DNA of 24,667 nucleotides from a virus, in the IMG/VR virus record IMGVR_UViG_3300005581_000126, positions 1-24,667 of that record; one strand, 5' to 3'. Below the pieces are notes generated by a model, which saw nothing but the letters and a program-made list of their open reading frames with translations, did not search any database and was not told where the DNA came from. Both the position numbers and the translations under genes were made by a program. Below, piece by piece: positions 1 to 8,066 of the stretch (its first letter is position 1; each line of letters starts with the position of its first letter).

Positions 1-3000
1 ATCACGAATCATGCGGTATGTTTTACGCACATCGGGGGGTAACTTGTTGTAGATATTTGATAGCTTTTTATACTCACTACGTTGCTTATCAGTTAATCCG
101 GGTTTATCTAAGAACTTACCATCCAACGGATCTACTTGTTCCAACCGTGCGTCATACGCCATGTTCTCCATGGCTCTAAATTGCGCAGGGTGAGTCTTTT
201 GTACTTTTTCAAAAAACTTATAGTTGTCGTTTATTACCTTAACCATCTTCTCTTCCATACCATGACGAAGCTCAAGAGAAGATAATAATTTTTGTATGGA
301 CGGAAGCTCTTTTTTATATATGGTATTTAGGTTGTCTAAACGCAGAAGCCCTGAGCCAAGTGATACTAGATTACGAGGTAGATTAGATATGTAATTTTTT
401 GCGCCTTCTATTGCCCGTCCTGTCAGACTAGGCATTTCCTGACCAATCCTACCTACTATATCGAGTCCTTCCCTAGCCGTATTAGGCGTTCCTAAAAACA
501 GCATATCTGATAAGGAAGGTTCTACATCTGCTGATATATCAATCGCATCGTTAATCAGTTTCAGCCCCGCGTCATAAGCATTAGTACCTTTACGGAAACC
601 AAAGAACTCTGCTAATACTCGCATGAAGCGTTGAAACATATTCTCACTTCTAGGAGCTTTGATGGTCTTAAGCAATGCTTGGAACTGCGGGTTACTTACT
701 AACTCAGCAGCAAATTCCTGCATATTTTGACCACCATAGAACCCGCCTAATTGATTTTGTAGTTGGTGGAACAACTCGCTTAGCTGTTTGGTGACTGGCA
801 AATTAGGACTATTCAGCACATGAGATATAGCCGCGTGTATCGTTTCATGCAGCACTGTGTGCTCATTCAACCCATGTTCTGGGCTAAGCGTAATCGTATC
901 GGTTATAGGATCGTATGAACCCGCTTGATCGTTTTCTACCTGACCAATTTTAACTTTAGTCTTAAGCCCCAGCCCTGCTATTTTGTTTAGTATTCTTTGT
1001 ACATTTGGGTTGTCTGATACATGCTTTAAATGCTGCACAAGACCTTTGAAGTTGCCACTTTTAGCCAAAGCTTTACCCATCTCAGTCAAATTAGGACCTT
1101 GATGTTTTGGAAGGTGGAATACACCTTTACCTGCTATTTTTTCAACATTACGGAAAAACTCTTCTTCCGATAGTTTTGGTTTACCAGCAGTGGTTTGACT
1201 TGCTTTAGCCTTAGGTTTCTTTTTAGCTTTAACTTTAGCGTCTTTAATACGCTGCCCCATAACAGAATCAAATTCATCTAAAGCTTCTTTATTAACCCCT
1301 GTCACAAAATCTTCACGGGTTTCAGTTGGTGCAGCAGCCAACCTATCCAATATTGGTTCTAATTTAGGCTCTAGCTGTAAGATTGCTTTACGTGATGCGC
1401 TAAGGTCTACTTTATTTTTCTCTACGCGGTCTTTTACCCCTTTACCTTTATCCGGTGCATTTGCTACATCATAGGCAGTAAAGTATTTATTAAGCAGGGT
1501 AGGTAATTTTAAGTAGTTGTGCGCAGGGGTATCTTCTAAACCCTCATACGATACTAAATTTGGATCGACCCCAGCATCTTCAGCAGCGGTGCGCAGTCTG
1601 TTTTTGAGCAGCTCAGTAACCCGCCGGTCAGCTTTGGTTGTAGGTTTAGGTGTTGGTTCTGGTTGTTCCTCTAGTGAAGTATCGACTCCTCTTTCTCCTG
1701 CATTAGAGACGTCAACATCATATCCAGTTGGTCCCAATCCGCCGATGTCAGGTGCTCGAGAGCCTCCGGTATCCTCACGTTCAGACTCTGCGCTTCCGAT
1801 AGTAGCTCCAGGGCTAGGTTCAAATCCTCCGGTTTCAGTTTGTGTAGTTGGCTCATTCTGAGTCTCCATTTCTCTAATTTGAAATAAAGGGTCGCTTAAC
1901 AGTTTTTCTATTTTTGTCGCCGCCCCTGCAGGTGCATCTTTACTGTTAGCAAGTGCTGTCAGCATATCCACTACTTCTTTTGACTGCTCAGGATTTGACA
2001 AATCTTTACCGGCAAATGGTCCTTCAGGTCGTAATATTTTGGCAGTATTACCGACACCAATAGCTTTACCAAAAGCTTTTAATTCATCTTTAGTGGAGCC
2101 GATAACAGTTCCGTTTACACCTATTTTTTTATAACGGTTTAACCGTTCTTGTTCTTGCGTAGCCTTTATACGCGCTTCCGCTTCTTTGTTTATGGATTCG
2201 TCAAAAAGGTCTTGCTGTCCAGTCTCCAATACATCTTTTACAGCAGCTTCCCTTTCTTGATCTTGTTTTTGAAGGCCCTCATCAAACTGTTCCGTCCATG
2301 AGCCTTGCACAGCATTTTTATATTTCTCGAACTCTTCTTGTCTAGTGGTTGTTTGCCGTTCACGCAGTAGTTCATTTACACGAGCTTGTACTTCTGGATC
2401 CAATGATCCTTGACCAGTTTGTATTACTTCTTGCGCTTGCGCCTCTATATCGGCATCTGTTTGTTCTTGCTTTTGAATATCCTCATCAAACTGATCGAAC
2501 AGAGTGCCTTGATTTATTTTTTTATCAGCTTCAGCAGCAGCTTTTTGTCTAGCGCCCGCTTGTTGTTCACGTAGTATTTCGTTTGCACGAGCTTGTACTC
2601 TTGGATCTAACGACCCCTGGCCTGTTTGTACTACTTCTTGCGCCTGTGCTTCTATATCGGCATCTGTTTGTCCTTGCTCTTGCCTTTGGACGTCCTCATC
2701 AAATTGTTCTGCCCAGGAACCTTGTGTTGCATTTTTATATCTTTCAAATTCTTCTTGTTTTGCTTGCTCAGCCGCAGCCGCTTCTTCTTGTTGTGCTTGC
2801 TCAGCCGCAGCAGCTTCTCGCTGTTTAGCAGCCTCATCCGATAACGTTCTACCACGCTCAGCCGCACCGCCTACTGCTCCGAACCCACCGCCCGCAATAG
2901 CTCCACGGACACTGGACTCCATGATTCTGTCCCATTCCTTGCTTTTAAATATCTGTGGGTGGTTAGCGACAAACTTCTCTGCGGCTATACTAATAGCCTC

Positions 3001-3894
3001 TTGTGCACCTTCAGTAAGCCCTTCACCAACGGAGCCTTTTAAAATACCTGCTGATACGCTACGCAATAGGCTTTTATCCATACCAGATTTCTCTAGTATT
3101 TTTTCCACTACGCCTACTTTAAGAGGCCCAGAAATTTGCTTAGCTAATTGTGCAGGGAGAATGGAATCTAACGCAGCGGAGCCAGCACCAAAAAGTAAAG
3201 ATACGCCTACATCTAACTGACCTGTTTTCTCATAGATATTTTGGAATATCTCTGGGGCGTTTTGTGCGTAAGACCCTAAGAATACACCTACATTTGTACC
3301 TAACGTTTGTTTAGCAGCAATTTGTGGTGCGGCACGTTTCATGCCTTCCGTAACAAAAGCTTGTGCAGCTTCTCCAGCCAACCCTTTTTCAGCGGCTTCA
3401 GACGCGAGTGACTTACCTACTGAAGCTAAAGCGGCACGCTTAGCAACTTGCCCAGCACCCAGTCCGGGTATAAGCGAAGTAGCTATGTTTGGTAATTGCT
3501 CACCTATTACTTCAGAACCAAACTGAAGCGCATGATAGGGTGTCTCTACTTCTTTATATGATTTGAAATACGCAGGGTTAGTAGCCTCTATCTCTTGTTG
3601 AGTCTGCTCCGCTTCCCCCATCTGACGTTTTGCATACTCTTCAAAGCCTAGTTTTTTTCCTACCATAGCAGGAATTACATCACCGAATGTCACACCCAGT
3701 TGTTGTGCACCACGTTTGATACCTTGTCCAGCAACTCCTAAAAGCCCAGGCCCATAATCCTTGCGCAACCGTTGCATCTCATCCCTATCATGAAGCTGTT
3801 GCGCTGTTTGAAGTATGGTATTTTCATCCGCGCCTTCAGGACCTTCGATGTTATAAACTTTACCGTTAGGAGCTTGTACTTTATAGATAGGCAT
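1..3894 (-). CDS. Giant internal (ejection) virion protein with HExxH zinc-protease motif, 3' end missing
   Basis: The frame is open from ATG at 3894 to base 1, so at least 1298 codons are present and the C-terminus lies outside the window. Residues about 1-25 form a short domain (PNGKVYNIEGPEG) common at the start of phage internal proteins. Residues about 350-550 are Gln/Glu/Ala-rich with internal repeats, and residues 883-903 are Lys-rich. A zincin motif HETIH lies at H1016-H1020. A downstream EFAAE (E1060, E1064) probably supplies the third zinc ligand. The part after about 1100 looks helical. Size, position after two other internal proteins and the zincin suggest a polyvalent protein ejected with the DNA, comparable in place to T7 gp16. 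The start is 6 nt after the previous stop, with no strong Shine-Dalgarno, so translation is probably coupled. The protease role is inferred. Confidence 0.85.
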   Translation of the reverse strand, partial: MPIYKVQAPNGKVYNIEGPEGADENTILQTAQQLHDRDEMQRLRKDYGPGLLGVAGQGIKRGAQQLGVTFGDVIPAMVGKKLGFEEYAKRQMGEAEQTQQEIEATNPAYFKSYKEVETPYHALQFGSEVIGEQLPNIATSLIPGLGAGQVAKRAALASVGKSLASEAAEKGLAGEAAQAFVTEGMKRAAPQIAAKQTLGTNVGVFLGSYAQNAPEIFQNIYEKTGQLDVGVSLLFGAGSAALDSILPAQLAKQISGPLKVGVVEKILEKSGMDKSLLRSVSAGILKGSVGEGLTEGAQEAISIAAEKFVANHPQIFKSKEWDRIMESSVRGAIAGGGFGAVGGAAERGRTLSDEAAKQREAAAAEQAQQEEAAAAEQAKQEEFERYKNATQGSWAEQFDEDVQRQEQGQTDADIEAQAQEVVQTGQGSLDPRVQARANEILREQQAGARQKAAAEADKKINQGTLFDQFDEDIQKQEQTDADIEAQAQEVIQTGQGSLDPEVQARVNELLRERQTTTRQEEFEKYKNAVQGSWTEQFDEGLQKQDQEREAAVKDVLETGQQDLFDESINKEAEARIKATQEQERLNRYKKIGVNGTVIGSTKDELKAFGKAIGVGNTAKILRPEGPFAGKDLSNPEQSKEVVDMLTALANSKDAPAGAATKIEKLLSDPLFQIREMETQNEPTTQTETGGFEPSPGATIGSAESEREDTGGSRAPDIGGLGPTGYDVDVSNAGERGVDTSLEEQPEPTPKPTTKADRRVTELLKNRLRTAAEDAGVDPNLVSYEGLEDTPAHNYLKLPTLLNKYFTAYDVANAPDKGKGVKDRVEKNKVDLSASRKAILQLEPKLEPILDRLAAAPTETREDFVTGVNKEALDEFDSVMGQRIKDAKVKAKKKPKAKASQTTAGKPKLSEEEFFRNVEKIAGKGVFHLPKHQGPNLTEMGKALAKSGNFKGLVQHLKHVSDNPNVQRILNKIAGLGLKTKVKIGQVENDQAGSYDPITDTITLSPEHGLNEHTVLHETIHAAISHVLNSPNLPVTKQLSELFHQLQNQLGGFYGGQNMQEFAAELVSNPQFQALLKTIKAPRSENMFQRFMRVLAEFFGFRKGTNAYDAGLKLINDAIDISADVEPSLSDMLFLGTPNTAREGLDIVGRIGQEMPSLTGRAIEGAKNYISNLPRNLVSLGSGLLRLDNLNTIYKKELPSIQKLLSSLELRHGMEEKMVKVINDNYKFFEKVQKTHPAQFRAMENMAYDARLEQVDPLDGKFLDKPGLTDKQRSEYKKLSNIYNKLPPDVRKTYRMIRD
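2359..2703 (-). repeat. Internal direct repeat within the giant virion gene
   Basis: Two diverged copies lie at 2359-2490 and 2566-2703, offset by 207 bp and then 213 bp after a 6-bp indel. Each encodes a segment with TDADIEAQAQEV, QTGQGSLDP and VQAR. A third partial copy of the flanking QGSWxEQFDE segment lies around 2277-2345. The repeats are in frame and encode a hydrophilic, probably helical, stretch. Confidence 0.85.
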
Positions 3895-3900
3895 ATTTAT

Positions 3901-5481
3901 TTATTTATCTTGAGGTAGTATTCGATAACCTGGAGCGATAGGAGTTTGTGTATTAGGAGTCATAGCGCCAAATACCCCAGTCTGTTGATCTTCGTACCTA
4001 TCCCTAGACACTGATTCGATATAATTAAGATAGGCCGCCCGCGCTTGTCTGTCAAATGCTGGATTGGCACCAACTTCTGGGGTTCTGCTATAATTTGATT
4101 TTTTTGCATACTGAGCTTTAAAAGCCTCATAAGGCATCTCTTTTCGTACTTCATCAGCAATAGCAGTTAAGCCTTTTAAAGATGCCGTTCCTTGTTTACT
4201 GGCCGTTGTTGCAGCAGCTCTCGTTTGGGCAGCTTGAAGTTGTATACTACCAGCAAGAAAGGTTTTAGCTAAATCTGCAGCATTATTTACATCGGCTACA
4301 CCACCTTGAATAAGCGCACTAGCCACAACATCGCTTCGTTTTTGGCCTATTTCAAATGCTTTCATAAGTAGACTATCTCTGCGATCTACATCATTTTTAG
4401 CCTCTGCGCGGCGAGCTTGTTCGATAAGTGCAAATTCTTTAGTGCGTTGACGGTCTGCTTGTTTTAGTTTTTCATACGCGTTTTGGTAATCTTCAGCCCC
4501 AACCATAGCACCCTGCCCAATATTCACCAAAGCGTTAGGGTGGGTTCCTGCCATCATAGCAAGACCCGCTTTAAAAATTGCCATAGACTTAGCTTTTTCT
4601 TTATCTACACCCGCTTCTTCAGCTTCTTTGCGCAACATTGATTCGTACTCGTGGAAGGCTTTACCTCCCAATTGGTTCCCTTTAAGTCCTTCCATTAAGG
4701 TCTTTTCTCGCGCCTCAGAGTCCTTTGTATAGTCTCCTAAGACACCCTTAACCATTTTCATTGCAGATGGCACTGATGTTGAACCTATACCATACCCCAT
4801 AGCGCCAAACCCACCACCTTGTCCTGGCGATACTGGCGGAGCTGGCGGAGCTGGTGGTGCAGCCCCTACCTGAGCGTGTGCTTTATCTTCTTCGGGGGGT
4901 TCTTGGTTGCCCCCTCCAGGTAAAGACAGGCTAGTAAAATCCTCTAATGATTTTAAATGACCAGATCGTGGGGTTAACATACCTTTTTCATTAGAATAAG
5001 CACCTGACGGTATAGGTATATCATAGCCAAGTGCACTTCCAATAGCCGCTGCGGGTCTACCTGCAGCATCCATAACCCATCGTGTGGGCGCACTAATCAC
5101 ATCCTCCCCTACAGCCCCCGTATATTTTAGTGCTTCCCATAACTTGTTTAACTCCGCAGCATCATATTTTTTCCTTACGTCGCCACCATTATCAAACGCA
5201 ACAATCCCACCCCCCGCCATACCTGCAGGAGGTAAGCTAGTAGGTAGTTGGTCAATACCCCCTTCCGTATCTACTCTCTGCATAACTTGTTGAGCGATGG
5301 GTGGTTGCTGTTGTTGCGCTTGCTGCATAGCCATCATACCTTTCATGCGGCTTTGCATGTCCATTTTCTCTTCAATTAATGGAATCGCAATATACGCTGG
5401 AAGCGTTTTGCCCTGCATAGCTTCTTTAAGCTGATCTACAGATAGTTTTTCCGCATCAGAAATTCGGCTAAACGGATTCAT
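3901..5481 (-). CDS. Internal virion protein with MAGGGIVAF motif
   Basis: A 526-residue protein. The N-terminus has LPAYIAIPLIEEKM (27-40), then a Met/Gln-rich helix (44-68) and the sequence MAGGGIVAFDNGGD (88-101). This combination is a hallmark of many uncultured aquatic phage genomes (family memory, not searched). A Pro/Gly linker follows near 195-225. The rest is mostly charged Ala/Lys/Glu helix (about 250-440). There is no signal peptide or convincing membrane segment. It starts 2 nt after the stop of the upstream gene with only a weak ribosome site, suggesting coupled translation. Its place between two other large internal-type proteins suggests an ejection or core component, comparable in order to T7 gp15. 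The biochemical function is unknown. Confidence 0.8.
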   Translation of the reverse strand: MNPFSRISDAEKLSVDQLKEAMQGKTLPAYIAIPLIEEKMDMQSRMKGMMAMQQAQQQQPPIAQQVMQRVDTEGGIDQLPTSLPPAGMAGGGIVAFDNGGDVRKKYDAAELNKLWEALKYTGAVGEDVISAPTRWVMDAAGRPAAAIGSALGYDIPIPSGAYSNEKGMLTPRSGHLKSLEDFTSLSLPGGGNQEPPEEDKAHAQVGAAPPAPPAPPVSPGQGGGFGAMGYGIGSTSVPSAMKMVKGVLGDYTKDSEAREKTLMEGLKGNQLGGKAFHEYESMLRKEAEEAGVDKEKAKSMAIFKAGLAMMAGTHPNALVNIGQGAMVGAEDYQNAYEKLKQADRQRTKEFALIEQARRAEAKNDVDRRDSLLMKAFEIGQKRSDVVASALIQGGVADVNNAADLAKTFLAGSIQLQAAQTRAAATTASKQGTASLKGLTAIADEVRKEMPYEAFKAQYAKKSNYSRTPEVGANPAFDRQARAAYLNYIESVSRDRYEDQQTGVFGAMTPNTQTPIAPGYRILPQDK

Positions 5482-5483
5482 AG

Positions 5484-6893
5484 TTATCTACGCGCCTTTT
5501 TCAATGTTTTACGAATCATTAAGTCATCAATGCCTTGAGCATCCTCAATCTTACCACCAGCTTTATTGTCAACCGCCTGTGACGCTGCTGTAACAAACCC
5601 AGCGGCTTGAGACACTGGATTAATATTTTGATAATAACTTGTTGTTTGTTCAGGTGTATAATACCCATGAAGCAGCGCACTATATTTTGCCATCAAATCC
5701 GTTGGGTAATCCCTTGCTTGGTAATACTGTTTAACAGCTTGGTCTATTTTTGCCTGTTCCAAAGCTTGTTGCTCCGCACCTATATTTTTTTGGAACCCCA
5801 TTCGCTCAAGATCAGCTTGTTGTTGTTGGGCACCGATATTAGCTAGATTCACACCAGACCGTCCTAATAAGTCATATCCCGCCTGCGCCCCGGACACACC
5901 TTGTAGACCAAGACCCGCTCCTTGCATACCCAGTTGGGCTCCTTCCATACCTTGTTGCGTTCCTGCTAATTGTGTCCTAACCCCTTCTAAGCCAAGCTGC
6001 GCACCCTGCATACCACGTCCATACAACTCACCGGCTGCACCCAAACCTTGTAGTCCAGTTTGAAGCCCCTGTAGTCGTGCGCCAATACCAAACTGCTGGG
6101 CTTGTTGTGCGTCTTCGTATGCCTTTTGTAAGCCAGTAGCTTGCAAACCTTGCATTTGTTGAGTAAGCGCACGTTGAGCCATAGCACGTTGAACAGCATC
6201 TCTTGACCCACCAAACGCTCCGCTTTTAATAGCCTGTGCCTGTATCTCAGGCATTATGTTTTGCTGGTAATCTTGAATAGCTTGTTGTTTCTGCACGTCT
6301 ACTACATTTTGCATATACGGAGACATATACGCGGCAATATCGCCAGGATTAGTAGCCATACGTCTATATAGGTCGCCTGTCATCGCCGCCTGTTGCCCAT
6401 ACCCAACAGCTCCAGGGGCTAACCTAGCTGCGCCCGCACCGTATGTTGCCCCCATGCCGCCATATTGTCCACCACCAGCAACTCCTAACTGCTGTCCTAA
6501 AGCCCCCGCCTGTTGCCCAGTTTGCCCGTATCTAACACCCATATTGCCATAGCCAAGTGCCTGTTCTGCGGTTTGTGCACCCCCCAAACCTGCTTGTGAA
6601 GCCGCCCATGTAGCCGATCCAAACTGCCCAGGCCGTTGCATATTTGCAGCCTCATATTGCACTTGCTGCTGTATAGGACTAAAGCCAGCGAAATAATCTT
6701 CTGGTTTAACGCTATACGGTGTAAATGGTTTTAATCCAGTTATTTGTAACTTACCATCTGGGCCTTTTTCTGTTTGAAAATACTCTTGAGTAGCAGCTCC
6801 TATAAGAGCTTCGGATTGTGGTCGCAAATGCTCAGGTATATTGTTTATTGTTTGTACACTGGATGTATTACTCCCTCCACCTTTATCACTCAT
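5484..6893 (-). CDS. Gln/Gly/Ala-rich internal virion protein
   Basis: A 469-residue protein. A conserved-looking core at about 185-260 contains AYMSPYMQNVVDVQKQQ and then IKSGAFGGSRDAV, a pair I recognise from virion proteins of uncultured aquatic phages. Two flanking stretches (about 95-170 and 265-345) are degenerate repeats rich in Gly, Gln, Leu and Ala (GLQGLGAAGELYGRG, MEGAQLGMQGAGLGLQG). They probably form long helices or a flexible assembly. The C-terminus is basic (IRKTLKKARR). The start overlaps the stop of the upstream acetyltransferase-like gene as ATGA. The position matches the internal core or ejection proteins of podoviruses (T7 gp14 slot), and a pore- or core-forming role is inferred. 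Confidence 0.8.
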   Translation of the reverse strand: MSDKGGGSNTSSVQTINNIPEHLRPQSEALIGAATQEYFQTEKGPDGKLQITGLKPFTPYSVKPEDYFAGFSPIQQQVQYEAANMQRPGQFGSATWAASQAGLGGAQTAEQALGYGNMGVRYGQTGQQAGALGQQLGVAGGGQYGGMGATYGAGAARLAPGAVGYGQQAAMTGDLYRRMATNPGDIAAYMSPYMQNVVDVQKQQAIQDYQQNIMPEIQAQAIKSGAFGGSRDAVQRAMAQRALTQQMQGLQATGLQKAYEDAQQAQQFGIGARLQGLQTGLQGLGAAGELYGRGMQGAQLGLEGVRTQLAGTQQGMEGAQLGMQGAGLGLQGVSGAQAGYDLLGRSGVNLANIGAQQQQADLERMGFQKNIGAEQQALEQAKIDQAVKQYYQARDYPTDLMAKYSALLHGYYTPEQTTSYYQNINPVSQAAGFVTAASQAVDNKAGGKIEDAQGIDDLMIRKTLKKARR

Positions 6894-7318
6894 AAATCTA
6901 CTCCTATTAAAGTGGTATGTTTCTTAAACCCCGTTTTTTCCCATAGCCTCAATCTAGATCCATTGGCATAGGCTTGCAACTTTGTTGCACCATACATTCT
7001 ACAAATATCACTTAACTGCTTGAGTACGTCTTTATTAGCTATGGACTTACCACCACATAACGTAACAAAAGCAACCCGCTGATTTGGATAATTAACAAAA
7101 GATACAGTAATTGCCCCTTGTATTTTACTGTCTTTATCAACAATAACCGTTAATAACCATTGCTCATTCGTAATAAACGCTTGTACATGATGTATATTGT
7201 AGCAATGTGTGTCCTCTGGTGCGTCTATTGTAGCTAAAGCAGCGGCAAGAAATTCCTTTACTAATGGCCAAGTTTGCGCTAAATAATTTACATCGACTGG
7301 TCTAACAATTAGCTCCAT
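6890..7318 (-). CDS. GNAT-like acetyltransferase-fold protein in the virion module
   Basis: A 142-residue protein with a GNAT-like layout: an N-terminal strand and helix (1-30), a central pair of strands (53-60 and 67-75, LLTVIVD and GAITVSF), a helix (95-110), and the typical final LWEKTGFKKHTTLIGVDL (125-142). No clear acetyl-CoA-binding Q/RxxGxG/A loop is visible at the usual place; the nearest is CGGKSIANK (88-96), so catalysis is uncertain. GAGG upstream gives a good ribosome site. The start overlaps the previous gene by 10 nt and the end overlaps the next start as ATGA. By order it sits where T7-like phages carry gp13. It may act on host or virion proteins or be purely structural. Confidence 0.65.
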   Translation of the reverse strand: MELIVRPVDVNYLAQTWPLVKEFLAAALATIDAPEDTHCYNIHHVQAFITNEQWLLTVIVDKDSKIQGAITVSFVNYPNQRVAFVTLCGGKSIANKDVLKQLSDICRMYGATKLQAYANGSRLRLWEKTGFKKHTTLIGVDL

Positions 7319-8055
7319 CTTGTCCTCAATTCTGTAATACCACCACTGCTATGCCCTTCACCCCCACCACCTTTCCCACCCTTACCACCACTGGGGGCTG
7401 CTTGTTGTGGTCCTAATCCATTTGCTACTACATTCTCAATATGCGCGATTAAGTCTTGTGAAGGAGCATAAGAGCTATAGGAAGGACTATAAGGAGCTGT
7501 AGGGGCTGCGTAGTTACCATAGCTGGGCATATAAATTGGTTGTTGGTACTGTCCACTAGGGGAAAACTCCTGATACCCTGGTCGATATGCTGTGGTGTAT
7601 GCCCTTTGATAATCTTGCATCCTTTGTACTTCAGGAGCTGTAGCCCCCATAATTACAGCCCCATAACCAGTTAAGCCTTTTTCTAACTCTCCCATCAAAG
7701 GTTGAATCTCTTGTTGGGTTATTGGATGCCCTATTAACTGCTGATAGGCGTCTTTTAAAAACTGCGTATTGGATGCTAATGGTCTAGCAAAATAAGCATC
7801 ATACATCGGCACACCAGAAGGTATGTTACGCCCTAAAAATCCTTGCGACGAAGGACCATTAACTGAAGTACCTGATGGCTTGTACCCCGTAGCCGTTTTT
7901 GAGTTTACACCTAATGCGCTATTGTTTGAGCTACCAGCGAAATTCCCATACATATCCCTAGTAAGTTCTGGATATACCGTATACGTATCTTGTGCGTATT
8001 CTGGGGGGCTACCATCTGCAAACCTACCAAGTACCGGATCGTAGTAATAATCCAT
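7309..8055 (-). CDS. Tyr/Pro/Ser/Gly-rich virion-associated protein
   Basis: A 248-residue protein of unknown function. The first 90 residues are polar and low in complexity, starting MDYYYDPVLGRFADG. A short helical middle (about 98-135) contains FLKDAYQQLIGHPITQQE. The stretch 150-200 is rich in Tyr, Pro, Ser and Gln. Residues about 222-240 are almost all Gly/Lys/Ser (GGKGGKGGGGEGHSSGG). AGGAG sits 6 nt before ATG and overlaps the stop of the upstream gene. Location among internal proteins and the disorder-prone composition suggest a virion or scaffold-like protein, but nothing identifies its role. Confidence 0.7.
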   Translation of the reverse strand: MDYYYDPVLGRFADGSPPEYAQDTYTVYPELTRDMYGNFAGSSNNSALGVNSKTATGYKPSGTSVNGPSSQGFLGRNIPSGVPMYDAYFARPLASNTQFLKDAYQQLIGHPITQQEIQPLMGELEKGLTGYGAVIMGATAPEVQRMQDYQRAYTTAYRPGYQEFSPSGQYQQPIYMPSYGNYAAPTAPYSPSYSSYAPSQDLIAHIENVVANGLGPQQAAPSGGKGGKGGGGEGHSSGGITELRTRWS

Positions 8056-8066
8056 AATTATCTCCT

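Noticed and set aside
1517-1861. Plus-strand open frame of 114 codons
   Set aside because: It lies entirely inside the giant minus-strand virion gene, has no ribosome site and a Ser/Pro-rich sequence typical of the reverse complement of a Gly/Ser/Glu-rich gene.
2349-3220. Several plus-strand open frames, some Leu-rich and membrane-like
   Set aside because: They mirror the Gln/Glu/Ala repeat region of the giant minus-strand gene; the Leu runs come from reading CTT/TTG complements of Gln/Glu/Lys codons.
6774-6971. Plus-strand frame crossing the border of two minus-strand genes
   Set aside because: It overlaps the ATGA junction of two well-supported genes, has no ribosome site and shows no recognisable sequence.
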